Assembly: GCF_963678975.1 (NCBI RefSeq)
Contig: NC_089281.1
Span: forward strand, 6,411,277-6,475,276
Direction: 5' to 3'
DNA from: Dysidea avara
Taxonomy: Eukaryota > Porifera > Demospongiae > Dictyoceratida > Dysideidae
Length of the DNA stretch: 64,000 nt
Shown piece after piece: positions 10,078 to 20,720 of the stretch (positions are counted from its first letter, which is position 1; every line of letters starts with the position of its first letter). The notes beneath the pieces were generated by a model. That model ran no database searches. It saw only the letters and a list, made by a program, of their open reading frames with translations, and had not been told where the DNA came from. Made by a program: the position numbers and the translations under genes.

Positions 10078-11019
10078 ATGGCGAAATTTGTTATCCAGCA
10101 AAAATCTCCGCAAGAATTGACTCAAGAAAACGTATCCACATTGACGGAATGGACCACAGACGAGGGATGGGGTCCCCATCAACGCCCTTTTGACATCAGC
10201 CATATGTACAGCGGTCCACCATACATGGATGCCAAGGCTTTCTTGGGGTTTCTTGACTACAAGATGATCGGACACGCTGCATTCTTTACTTCGGGGAAAG
10301 GCGGCATCAGCACCGACGTCATGGAATACATTACAATGTTCATTGTGGAGAAGCCATTTCGAGGGAAGGGGTATGGTTTAAAGATTTGGAATACTATGTG
10401 GGAGACCATGGACAAAAATGCTAACATTTGTTTAGATGCTGCCCCCAATATGGTGACTAAATACGAGTCAATGGGTCTTAAACCTGAGTGGGACAACAGA
10501 GAGTATATTATACCTCTGTCGGCAATTGCAGAGAAGTATAAGATGACTGAAAATATTAGAGATGTTTCCACTAAACTGCTTAGTGAAGTTGAGTTCGAAA
10601 AATTTGCAGAATACGATGCAAAAATATATGGTCTTTGCCAGCTAGTCTTCATCAAGAGATGGTCGACACTTCCCAACAGCTTTACTTGGGTGGCAGTAAA
10701 TGGAAATGGTGATGTTGTCGGATATATTACCATAAGAGAGAGTATAAATAAACAAGATACCACAGTTGGTCCTTTGTATGCAGATAACTTGGAGATTGCC
10801 AAGAAGTTGATTTACACAGCGTCCCAAACTATGAGTAGCCAGACATCATCTGTGAAGAATTTAAGAATGTTCATCCCAACAGGTGGATCAAATGCCATTC
10901 AAATGATTGAAAGTGATTTTGGAATTAAATGTGGTCCTAATTTTGTACGCATGTACAGTAAAAAGCACAAAGTTGACCTAAACAAAGTCATTGCAATAAA
11001 TTCACCAGGCTATGGATAA
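10078..11019 (+). CDS. GNAT-family N-acetyltransferase, paralogue 2
   Basis: A single open frame of 313 residues with no intron, closely related along its whole length to the frame at 1723-2661. It shares the KSPQELTQE start region, SHMY-GPPY, the strand VMEYITMFIV, the acetyl-CoA loop RGKGYG (residues 95-100), YESMGL and WDNREYIIPLSAIAEKYKM. It has an insertion of a few residues (SGKGGI) before the central strand relative to paralogue 1. The C-terminal half again resembles the second domain of YitH/HolE-type GNAT proteins. The two copies differ at many positions yet both remain open, which argues for selection on each. Substrate unknown. Start chosen at the first ATG, matching the paralogue. 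Confidence 0.85.
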   Translation: MAKFVIQQKSPQELTQENVSTLTEWTTDEGWGPHQRPFDISHMYSGPPYMDAKAFLGFLDYKMIGHAAFFTSGKGGISTDVMEYITMFIVEKPFRGKGYGLKIWNTMWETMDKNANICLDAAPNMVTKYESMGLKPEWDNREYIIPLSAIAEKYKMTENIRDVSTKLLSEVEFEKFAEYDAKIYGLCQLVFIKRWSTLPNSFTWVAVNGNGDVVGYITIRESINKQDTTVGPLYADNLEIAKKLIYTASQTMSSQTSSVKNLRMFIPTGGSNAIQMIESDFGIKCGPNFVRMYSKKHKVDLNKVIAINSPGYG

Positions 11020-12939
11020 ACTGTGGTCTCTTGCGGTGAACTATCTGAATATTTCTAACTGAACACTTGCCAATAACTTAACCAGTGTTTTCATGCTGTA
11101 CAAATAGTCCCATTGTGCTACATTTTGGCATTGCATGTAAAACACTATAGAGAGGGTTTCACAGCTATTATTACAATTATTAGCACCACCATCATTGAGG
11201 AGATCTCTTTGATTTGACAACTTTATAATCACCCTAGCAGACTTTTAAAGGCCACACACTTATGCTAGGCTGGTTTTGCATACATGGATTTCACTTCTTT
11301 TTTGTACTTAAATACCCTGGCAAAGCCAGTCAAAAACTGTGTTACCCATTCTTATCTACAGATACTAATTTTTTTACCTACACACATTGATGACAGCATC
11401 TCTGGCAAGGATTTCTTGTAGACAATTTGCTCCAAGAAGCCGTTTAAGTGCAACACACAGTTAGGCGCCACCTTCGATAAGTGACAGTGTTTGTACCAGC
11501 TTACTAAGCCTAATTAGCTCAGTAGTAGCCCTTTGTCATTCAAATTAAAACTACATGGCATCTCCCTCCTGGGAGGTACAATTGTACAGATGGTCCAACT
11601 AAATTTTTAGGCAAGCTAATTGATGTATCAGTGCATTCCACTAAAGTTGCAACTGGTAAGGCTATGGTTGATAGACTCACCTACCCTCCTTGACCAAGTT
11701 GACAGAATGTGCATGTTTACCAGGATACTAAGTGTGGATTTATTCGAATTACATTCATTCTAGTGTTCATTTTCATCTTGCAGTAGAGAGAATTTGGCAA
11801 CCAAATATCTTAAACAGTTGCTTCATTTACCTTGAAGTGCTTCCAGAGTCATCCTTACTGTGATCACATAACTGCACAAGTATGCATGCCTATGATAAAT
11901 CTTAAGCCATGCTATTGTTGATCACAGCATGCTGTACACTGACTATATAGTTGGATATGTCAGAGCTATACGGTACAAAGTACATTCAATAGTAAGGAAA
12001 CAATACATTGGTGTTTGCTAACTCTGATAATGTGCTAACTGACTATATACTTATAACAGCTATATTGTACATGACTGACTTTGTAAACAGGCCTGTGAAA
12101 ACCACAAAGTCACTCCATCACTTAACAGGTCATATGTGAATATAGACTTGCAAAAAGGTACCTATTGACTTTTCCAGTTTCCACACATCTTACTTACCAG
12201 CAAACAAAATGATGTAACACTTGACTCCTTTTGCTGATTACCTTGCTTTAGTATCAAAATGCAGCCAGATACTGTAGCTATATATACAGTTATGCAAAAC
12301 TTCCAGCAATTTTATGGCATGAAAAGTTATGAAGCTTCATGGTTCAAAAAAGGGTCTGTGAAAAAGGTACCTTTTTTACAAATCCAGTCACATATACTAA
12401 AAGGTTAATCTGTCTATAGCATAATTGCATGAATTGTTATCTGCCCACGTTTACACAGACCCAGTCACAATTATTAAATCACTAAGGTGTTAACACCATT
12501 CCCCCTTTGTCATATGACATAAATACACTACAATGCTGGATTCCCATAACCCAATTACTGTGAGTTCCAACCATGCACTGTTGGTGCAGTCACCAATCTG
12601 GCATCAAATGTATACGAGAACTAACAGTGCACCTGTTGCACATGCAGCTAATGACCATTTTGTCCTTAGATTTTGCTAAATATACATTAATGTTGTGTAG
12701 TCACTAGGAAACTATCTTGTTATACATTAAATAGATAACTTAAAACTATCACTATGGACAAAAATCAAAGCATGAAAATCATTCATTGCATGGCCTCGAT
12801 CTGCACACAAAAAAATAATGGTTGTATGAATTTCATCATTCATTGCATTCTTATCAATGATCAGTTGGTTACAATAACTCTAAACCAGTTTGAGTAAGCC
12901 TAATTTTATTAGTTGAATGATGTAACTGTAAACTATAGT
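11020..12939. other. Intergenic, no gene recognised
   Basis: AT-rich sequence without a convincing frame or splice-linked coding. Words such as gtcacatatactaaaaggt and gcaaaacttccag suggest old repeats, but no boundaries are visible. Confidence 0.4.
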
Positions 12940-13810
12940 CACTGTAAAAAATTAGTAGTGGCTTTCACTACTAATTTTTGCCACAATACTAAACATTTTT
13001 GTGTAGTGACATTCACTACTTTAACCCACACTACTCTTTTGTAGTGACCCTAGTGAACCACTACAAAATTAGTAGCGAGCATAAAAGTAGTGAGTTTTGT
13101 GGAAGACGGAATTATAGTAGTGACTTCACTACTATAATACTAGGGGGTTGAGGCCCCCCTAGCTCTGCTGAGGGGGGCTTAGCCCCCTCAGAATGATATC
13201 ACGCCAAAATTATCCTTCTTGGAGCCGTGGGGCTGAAAACCGATCGATATAGTAATAGAACACTCAAATACCCTAATAGAGCAGTCAAGGCCTTCATAAA
13301 AACATGTTCCTAAAAGTACTTTTAAAAAACAAATATTAAAGTTTCCTATACAGCAGGAATCGAACCATGAGGTACCTCTTACTAGCTTTGGGGGTTGGTG
13401 TCTTACCACTGTATCAAGTGTTTCCAGGTGGCTATAGGTTGTTTTGTAGCTACTGCTTATAAATGCTATATGTTCATTAACCCTGTATATAGTCAACAGC
13501 TAAAAGCTTTGCCATGAGGTTTTTAACTGGCTGTTTTACATAAATAGTTTTGACTAAAAGGTGGTGTTTTAGTTAAAATGCTTTAAATTGTACGGCCTAT
13601 AAAATTAATTTTGGTGAACTTTCAGACATTGTGAAAGCTAAAATGGCTACAGTTTCTGGAGGGCACCGCGGCAGCCCCCCAGACCCCCTGCTGCCAGAGA
13701 CTCTATACTCCAGTCAGCCCCCCCCCCCCCCCCCCCTTATATCAACTACTTCCTCTGCCACTGCTTCACTACATTTAGTAGTGACATTCACTAGTTTGTT
13801 TTTACTGTAC
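12940..13810. mobile_element. Mosaic of inverted-repeat elements
   Basis: Begins cactgtaaaaaattagtag and contains several paired blocks of gtagtgacttcactac/tagtagtg type. At 13141-13735 a GC-rich module is embedded: gagggggcttagccccctca hairpin words, then aatgatatcacgcc, and a run of about 20 C near 13720. tagtagtgacattcacta resumes at 13780-13795, so the GC-rich module looks inserted into the outer element. Outer right boundary is uncertain. Confidence 0.5.
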
Positions 13811-14180
13811 ATGTGTTGTGCAATTACAAATACTGATTATATTAAGGCAGTCATAACACGGAGTGCAATGGGAGGAGTCAAATGAAACTTGGCATATGAT
13901 TTTGTCTCATGATAGGTTGCTTCTGTGCCAAATTTGAGGACGTTTTGGAAAATTTTCAATTTTTTAATTGAATGACTGAAATATTAGAATTTCCTGAGTC
14001 AATATCCTAAATTGCTCAATGCTGACAGACGTCCAGCTGGTGATTTTGAGTAGTCCATGATAAGGAGAAACATTTTGTAGCATAAGGTAAACTATATAGG
14101 CCATACTGCAAGCTAGGTTCACCCAAATAAGCCCTTTCTTCTGCTGGACTATAAACAAGCAACCAACCAAAAAGGAAAAA

Positions 14181-14465
14181 CTAGGATTGGATTAGGGATC
14201 AAAGAAAGAAAAAGTAATGAAACCGCAAAGGAATAGCTAATACAGTAATAGTTGTGAAACAAGGAAGGTTGCCTATACCTGAAAAATAATATACTATAGT
14301 GGACATTTAATCCCTAATTGAGATAGATTGAAGTTTAGGGATATATATGTCTACTAGAACATTGCAGATAGCTATATAGGCAACCTTCCCTGTTTCACTA
14401 TACTTTTAGCTATTCCCTTGTTTCACGACTTTTTCTTTCTTTGATCCCTAATCCAACTTAAAATT
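14181..14465. mobile_element. Hairpin MITE with ends attagggatcaaag
   Basis: Left arm 14188-14215 (ttggattagggatcaaag...) pairs with right arm 14428-14456 (...ctttgatccctaatccaa). Inner words caaggaaggttgcctata / tataggcaaccttcc also pair. Shares its ends and inner words (ggacatttaatccctaatt) with hairpins at 45546-45745 and 57832-57975. Confidence 0.7.
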
Positions 14466-14516
14466 CTTAATTTTCCTTCTATGCTTGTAAGAATAAACAT
14501 TCATACACAGCACCAT

Positions 14517-14885
14517 AGGCGGCGGAAAGGGGGGGGTCTAGGGGGCCGAAGCCCTCCCTCAGAATGATATCACGCCCGAAATTATCCTTCTTGGAGTGGG
14601 GCTGAAAACCGCGATAAGATCGAGATACTCTAATAGAGCAGTCACTCTAATAAAGCAGTCACATGCAGTCTTAGAGCAGTGTGTAGCGAGCTATATGTAA
14701 GGTAGTTTATCAGCTATAAATGCGTAGCTAGTGAGGTGGGCAACTATTGTCAGCTGGCTGTGACCTTTTTTTTTGGTCTCACCTTACCAAACCAGAGACA
14801 AAGTAGATCATTTCCATAAGTCTGGGTCAGCCCAGCCCCCCCCCCCCCCCCCCCCCCTCATATCAATTACTTCCTCCACCCCTGC
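14517..14885. mobile_element. GC-rich MITE copy with poly-C tract
   Basis: Starts near ataggcggcggaaagg and ends near cttcctccacccctg. It shares aatgatatcacgcc and ttatccttcttggag with the module at 13141-13735. It contains the dispersed motif atactctaatagagcagtca (about 14625) and a run of about 22 C near 14837. Terminal words are diverged forms of the gatccgcccct group. Confidence 0.5.
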
Positions 14886-14929
14886 ACAGCACTAATGTAA
14901 TGCCTTTCAGTATAGCAGCATTAGTTCTT

Positions 14930-15065
14930 CACTGTAAAAATGAAATGTGCTTTGCACACAAATGTGCATGTGCCCTGTGACACCAAAAAAGCACATGCAG
15001 TCATGCATTTTTTTGGTGTCACAGAGCACACTTTTTATACAAAGCACACTTCATTTTTTACAGTG
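14930..15065. mobile_element. Short hairpin MITE, TIR CACTGTAAAAA
   Basis: A 136-bp inverted repeat from cactgtaaaaatgaa to ttcattttttacagtg. Arms contain gtgctttgcacac / aaagcacact and gtgacaccaaaaaa / ttttttggtgtcac. Its TIR is like that of the element at 4542-4790. Confidence 0.8.
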
Positions 15066-15999
15066 TTGTGAACTACATTTCTAGCTGAGATTAATCCTAA
15101 AGGAAATTTTCCTACTCACTCTGCATGCTATAACTGACTGTTAATTCTGTCCCAATCATCTTGTAACAACTACTAATGTGACCAAATTTTGGAAAATCAT
15201 CCTTTTGAGCACATGCAATAGTTGCAGGAAAGTCAATTGAAAGTTGCAGCAATTTTTTTAAATTAATATTTTTGCATATTTGGATAAAGCAACTTTAATT
15301 TAAACCTTCTTGCTGTGAAGTTTCACACCCAAAGCTTCTTTCTGCTAGGATAATTATATGGATGACTTTATCAGAACATGTAGTGATTCACATTTCATAA
15401 TATGTAGGACACTAATTAACTTATAATTACAAATGGGATGATTGTTCATGGTTAAAACTAATTTATAAGTGTTTGGATGGTGATTAATTGAAGGAATGGA
15501 CCAAGAACACTTGATTTAACAATCAGAAGTCTCTTTATATTTTGAGATGTAGGAATGAAATTATTTGTAAACAAAGTGATTTGTCACTACCTGTACATGT
15601 CATTCTCAATCACTCACAGAACTCAATACATTGCTGTAAGAAGTTAGTTTGTAATGTAGCTATTAGATAGTAAATAGCATGGCCATATCTCTGGAACTGT
15701 TCAAGATATCAAGCTGAAAATTTAACACAAAATAAACACCCATTGCCTCTTAAGTTGACCAATGTGCTGATGGTTTTCCAAAATTGGGTATTGGATTGTA
15801 ATATCAATAAATTTCCACTGTGTTTAAGCACTATACCCATTCAAAATCTGGGTTAATTATCTATCAGTTTTCTACGTCACAAACTATACAACACCTTTCC
15901 TTGATTATAGTATTTTGTTTAGCAGTTATTTCAAATTCAATATAATTAGTTTTAGAGTATACTAAATTTAAAATGCTGAACTAAAAGTATTTTAGTTTT
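15066..15999. other. Intergenic, nothing recognised
   Basis: AT-rich. The last 50 bases hold a ttttagttttagttatag block like that of the hAT-like element at 3815-5302. Confidence 0.35.
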
Positions 16000-16940
16000 A
16001 GTTATAGTAATACATACACATACCATGTCTTAAAAATGTATAGAATCGATCAACATGGGCATGCAACATTTGATTTGATTTATATTTAACCTCCAGGCAA
16101 TCGGCTACAGCCATTCTTCCTTGCCCAGAGGAACACATCACATACACATAAGTAAACACCAAAACAATACAAAAACAACCAAATATTAATTCCAACACAA
16201 TTACAAAAAGACTACACAGTTACAAAACCAAAACAAAAACAAAAAGACCACACACATAAAATCAATAAAGTGAGTCACAATACTGTCTAAGAGCATCCAT
16301 ATATTCATTAAGAGGAGAATTAATGTGGTGTGTCACCAGTGGTGGCAGTGCATTCCACCCTTTAATAGCTTAATAGCGAAAAAAAATGCTGAGTAAAACT
16401 TTAGCAGAATTAAGGGATATTTGCCTGTTGCAAAATATATAAGTGTTCTTGTACAATAAGAGGTAGTTCCGCCAAAAGTAATGGGTGGCTCAAGTGGTAT
16501 AATTATGTTTTTACTGATGGTATTGATGGTACACTGAACATAGTGATACCGAATGAAGTAAGATAATAGTGGCAACCATTGCAATTTTTGATTGAATAGA
16601 TACACATGATCATATTTCCGCAGATCACAACACAGCCTTTTCAGCACGATTCTGCATGCATTCTCTGAAGTCTCTGTAATAAATTGCCGCCAATTGATGG
16701 TCCTCAAACTGTAACAAGTATGACAATTGTGACAGCACTAGAGATTCCAAAAGCATTTTCATCAAGCTGCTGTAGATAATAAGTCGATGGGAGGCAAGCA
16801 GATATAGATAATATGACATTTTACAACACACATTAGCAACATGAGACCATGACAGCTAGGCTAGTCAAAGATAAGCCCCAAATACTTCTGTTTCTCAGTC
16901 ACCTGTAACACAACACTATCAATAGAAATAGGGGATATGT
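16000..16940 (-). mobile_element. 5'-truncated LINE, RT tail remnant
   Basis: On the minus strand the frames give TEKQKYLGLIFD (about 16895-16860), the standard K-Y-L-G-x-x-F/I-D of the RT thumb, then WSHVANV, a long region with LLASHRLIIYSSLM, and QWLPLLSYFIRYHYVQC (about 16600-16540), the W-L-P-x-x-x-R LINE tail. Near the end, FFFAIKLLKGGMHCHHW and N-S-P-L-N-E resemble the usual K-x-W-N-x-L-P ending. Stops and shifts make it a pseudogene. The endonuclease and RT core are missing, as expected for 5' truncation. Confidence 0.7.
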
Positions 16941-17302
16941 AAACTTCATAGAGTGATTTGAGGCCTTAAACCACATTACAGAAGACTTTTAAAATTGATT
17001 TTCAGTTTTCATTATTTTTGATTTTCAACAGTATTTTGTGGATGCAAAAATAGCCGTAACTTCACAATGAAATATACTATTGACTTGAAACAAAACCAAA
17101 CTGCATGGTTCGTAGCACGAGTTTATTTTATAACAGTTCAGATTATTCCTAATAGCGAAATATTAAAGAAAATAAAGACAAAAATCACAAAGTTTTGACC
17201 ATGCACAAGTCACCAAAGGCCAAATCTGAGATGCCCTTATTGCCCAAAATGTTTCTAAGGACTTGTCTTAATACAGTGCCAAATTTCATGCTTTATATAT
17301 AC
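16941..17302. other. Intergenic, nothing recognised
   Basis: AT-rich sequence between a LINE fragment and the TTTTAG block; no frame or repeat boundary visible. Confidence 0.3.
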
Positions 17303-17660
17303 TAGTGTTGTTTTAGGTATTAACTAAAACTAAAACAAAAAGTATAGTTTTAGTTAGGGCTTTTACTTTTAGTTATCTGAAACTAAAACTTTAGTTTTTC
17401 TGATTTGTCAAAAGACTAAACTAAAACTAAAAGTGCCTCGATTTTTATGCTGAAACTTATACTAAAACTAAAAATATCATTTAATGTTTAGTAATTAGAA
17501 ATAACTGCTAAAACCAAAAGTACTTGCCAAGTATACAAATATTTAAACTAAAAGTACATATTTACCACCTACAATTATAAGAGTTGTTGATTGTTTAAAA
17601 CTAAAACTAAAAGTACTTTGCTATATTGTAGTAACACACATTATAGCACTATACACATAC
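17303..17660. mobile_element. Second TTTTAG-repeat hAT-like copy, degraded
   Basis: Starts with the same TIR as 3815-5302 (TAGTGTTGTTTTAG at 17303). It then runs in repeats of the opposite strand sense (aactaaaactaaaag). The right TIR is degenerate (tatagcacta near 17650) and no clear 8-bp duplication is seen. Confidence 0.5.
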
Positions 17661-17785
17661 TATCTGCCAGTGTATATAAAAGTAACTATAAAGTGTTTCG
17701 CTATAGATATTTAATAATTATCACAAGGGTTTAATGCCAAAAATGTTACTTCTGTGACGTTGTCAAGCAGGATGTATGTAGCTAA

Positions 17786-18060
17786 TATGTACCACTCTGC
17801 GTGGGCAGTTCAAAGGCACCGCTAGTGCCATAATTTGTATATTGCACTGCTGCAGACCGCAGCGAGTGCATTATAACGCACTGGTTGCGGTTTTGTAGAC
17901 CACAACGAGTGCATCATAAGTTATAACGCACCGACTTATCACGATAGCTACTGCAATCGCGCTACTGCAATCGCGCTACTGCAATCGCGAATTTTTTCCC
18001 ACGCGTAACTTTCCCCGCCTACGGTATATGTAAATTTCACGCATGCTCCTAACTCCGGAC
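17786..18060 (-). repeat. Partial copy of the element that splits the LINE at 19671-20720
   Basis: gtaccactctgcgtgggcag followed by gcaccgctagtgcc and repeated gcattataac / gcaccag words is the reverse complement of the right end at about 20510-20725. The two lie in opposite orientation about 2.7 kb apart. Confidence 0.65.
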
Positions 18061-18644
18061 ACTTTTTATCACGCCTGATACAGCACTTCCAAAGTTGATT
18101 TCGAATTTTAAACACTACCACATTAAACTTGCATCTATTACCCACCTCATACTCGATTTTGAGAGTCATAGTAACTTTTGTTGCCGAGTTATGGGTATTT
18201 CAAATCTAGGTGTATTTACGCAAATATTTATGCAGCTTCAATGAGACTGGTTCTTATAAAATCGTCCATAGTAAGTGTTTGGCTGTTTGTTTGCAAACGA
18301 AACTTGGTACAGTGGTAAGTCATAGTTGTCCCTCTGTATTGTATTAAAATCAGCCGGATAGCTCTTTGAGTTTGGGAATAAGCAGCGATTATCGAAGAAT
18401 TTTTGATAATTTTGCCACACATGGCAATAAATAATCACCTCGTTTAGAAAAACTAACAGGACTTTTAAGCTGATTTTAGGATCACAGCATCATCGTATAT
18501 GAAGCATTAATCACCTAAATTTTCAAGTAAATTTTTTTTTTCGTATTTCGTAATTCAGCACTGCCAAAGTTACAATTACAAACAACTATTACAACTACAT
18601 AAACTACAGCTAGCTACAGGGGGAAAACTATTACTAGGGGAAAA
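18061..18644. other. Intergenic, nothing recognised
   Basis: Begins with ctccggacac, whose reverse complement gtccggag occurs just after the LINE at 22472, hinting that the LINE may sit within an older repeat. No gene seen. Confidence 0.3.
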
Positions 18645-18676
18645 GGGGATTTGTCCTAGTAATAGGACAAATCCCC
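18645..18676. repeat. Perfect 14-bp-arm palindrome
   Basis: ggggatttgtccta, a 4-nt loop, then the exact reverse complement. Flanked on both sides by direct copies of ctattactagggga, part of which also occurs in the loop region, so direct and inverted repeats are interleaved. Confidence 0.9.
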
Positions 18677-18703
18677 TATTACTAGGGGAATATGGGTTTT
18701 GTC

Positions 18704-18770
18704 CATATCTCCAAAACTATATACAGCATTTAATTTTCAAGTAAATGCTGTATATAGTTTTGGAGATATG
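18704..18770. repeat. Perfect 29-bp-arm inverted repeat
   Basis: Arms 18704-18732 and 18742-18770 are exact reverse complements over 29 bp with a 9-nt loop (attttcaag). No mismatch, so the structure is young or maintained. It lies about 30 bp upstream of where the LINE coding sequence becomes recognisable. Confidence 0.95.
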
Positions 18771-18799
18771 ATGAAAACCATTGGAAGTGAATCACTCAT

Positions 18800-19670
18800 G
18801 AAGTAACTCTAACTGACACAAATTGTGAATTAACAGTATGCCAAATCAACCTTAACAACCACTGTACTCTTCTTGCCTGTTCAGTCTATCGTCCACCATC
18901 AAGTGATGAACTTTACCTGGAAAATCTTTGTCAGCAGCTCACGAACATCAGAAGCAGCTTCCCTAATGCTGCTCTTTGGATTGGTGGTGATATCAATCTT
19001 CCAGATATCAAGTGGTGCGATGGTAGCATTGCAGGTCACTCTAACTCATTAAATTTGAATAATATTTTTTTGGATTTCTTAGATAATAATGCTCTTTCCC
19101 AAATGGTAGATTTTCCCACACGAGGCTCAAACACTTTAGACATTTTTATAACTGATAGACCAGGTTTATTAGAAAGCTGCAATGTAGTTGATGGAATCAG
19201 TGATCATGAAGTAGTACGTGTCACCTCATCCATAACAGCAGACCTGCCACCACCTACCAGAAGAACTATCTATCTTTGGTCCCATACAGATTTTAATCTT
19301 ATTAGGCAAACTGCTCAGTCACTCTGTCAACATTTTGTCAGTACACATTCAACATCAACATCAGTTGATATTCTCTGGAATGATTTTATGTCCATTTGTA
19401 ATACTTGCATGGATCTGGTTCCGACCAAACTGTCTTCAACTAAGCACCACCAGCCTTGGATTAACAGCCACATCAAGCGTCTAACCCGTAAAAAGCAACG
19501 TGCCTACAATCATGCCCGTGCCACTAATACAGAATATGACCGGGCTAAATATAAGGATATTAAAAGACAGTGTCAGTATGAATGCCGCAAATGCTTTAAC
19601 CAGTATGTAGCCAATCTCATTGATCCTAACAGTAATGTTGTCACCAAACGTTTATGGTCATATATTATAT
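18800..19670 (+). pseudogene. LINE endonuclease C-terminal part and linker
   Basis: Open frame from 18800: ACSVYRPPSSD, then IGGDINLPDIKW with the catalytic G-D-x-N, VDFPTRGSNTLDIFIT, and GISDHEVV with the terminal S-D-H of APE-type endonucleases. The following basic linker (IKRLTRKKQRAYNHARA) is typical before LINE RT domains. It stops because of the downstream insertion. First part of the endonuclease is absent. Confidence 0.85.
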
Positions 19671-20720
19671 AGTTATACAACGGCGACGAGTGCTCTGCCT
19701 GATATAAACGCACGAGCCTGAGGGCCGTCAGGCCCGAAGGCAAGTGCGTTTATACAGGCAGAGCACGAGTGCACGTTGTATAACTGTTATGTACCATTCA
19801 CCTAATAGGTGGGGAGAGTCTCACAAGACAGCTGTAACACTTATAAAGGCCAGGTTTCTAACATCGATTGTGGGTAACCAAGCCTGACGTTGCGATGACG
19901 TCCCCCCTGCAGTACTGCAGCCACCTGAGATATTGGAAGCTAGTACGCTATGGGATAATTGTATCACTAACCTGCATTCGCTGTTCCACTCTATCATGTA
20001 GTGCTCAGCATGCCAGCGTGCCATATAGACTAAGCACCAGACTAATCGCCATAGTGATTCTCTCTAGCGAAAAAATCAGCTAAATAGACGGTTTAAGTAA
20101 ACAAAACCTAGCTACTAAACGATACTAGTCTAATTCTTACTATTCACACTGGCTAAACTCGAATCTGGTGGCATGACAAAACTGGTTACCACAATCGAAC
20201 GTAAAGGTTAGTATTATTTAGAATATATTTGTTTTATTGAGTCATTGTCGAAGTGGACTACAGTTTAATCTGGGCTAAGATGGCACCAGACTAGTAAGGT
20301 GTATAAGTACGTTTATATATATGTAGACTAGAGTTGTGGCCACCCGCCTTGGCTTTTTCGATCGCCATTGGCTGCTTGTAAACATTATACGTATTGGTGA
20401 CGTTATGGCCCACAATCGACCTTTACATGTCAGGCTATAAAAGAATTCGAGTGATCTGTGTAGTGTCTTTCCACCTATTAGGTGAGGTGTCGTAGTGGTC
20501 TTCGCCACCGGCACTTGTGCTATGCTGCACAAAACCGCAGCCAGTGCAATATCTGTATATTGCACTGCGGTCGGTGCATTATAACTTATAATGCACTCGC
20601 TGTGGTCTACAAAACCGCAACCAGTGCGTTATAAGTTATAATGCACTCGCTGCAGTCTGCAGCAGTGCAATATACAAATTATGGCACTGGCGGTGCCTTT
20701 GAACTGCCCACGCAGAGTGG
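19671..20720. mobile_element. 1.05-kb insertion interrupting the LINE
   Basis: Sits exactly between two parts of one reading frame. Flanks tatatta (19664-19670) and tacatta (20721-20727) may be a diverged target duplication. Its first 123 bases form a long palindrome (19671-19793) with a GC-rich centre cctgagggccgtcaggcccg. A self-complementary cacctaataggtgg lies near 19800 with a partner near 20475. The right end (gcagagtgg) is shared with the copy at 17786-18060. No transposase seen. Confidence 0.7.

Noticed and set aside
13188-13496. 102-residue minus-strand frame
   Set aside because: Lies within the GC-rich repeat module that is also found at 14517-14885.
17860-17940. Possible tRNA-like structure (repeated gcattataac / gcactgg words)
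   Set aside because: No cloverleaf, no A and B box pair in the right spacing, and the block recurs as part of a dispersed element.
20275-20565. 96-residue minus-strand frame
   Set aside because: Lies within the insertion that splits the LINE, has no motif, and overlaps repeat words shared with 17786-18060.
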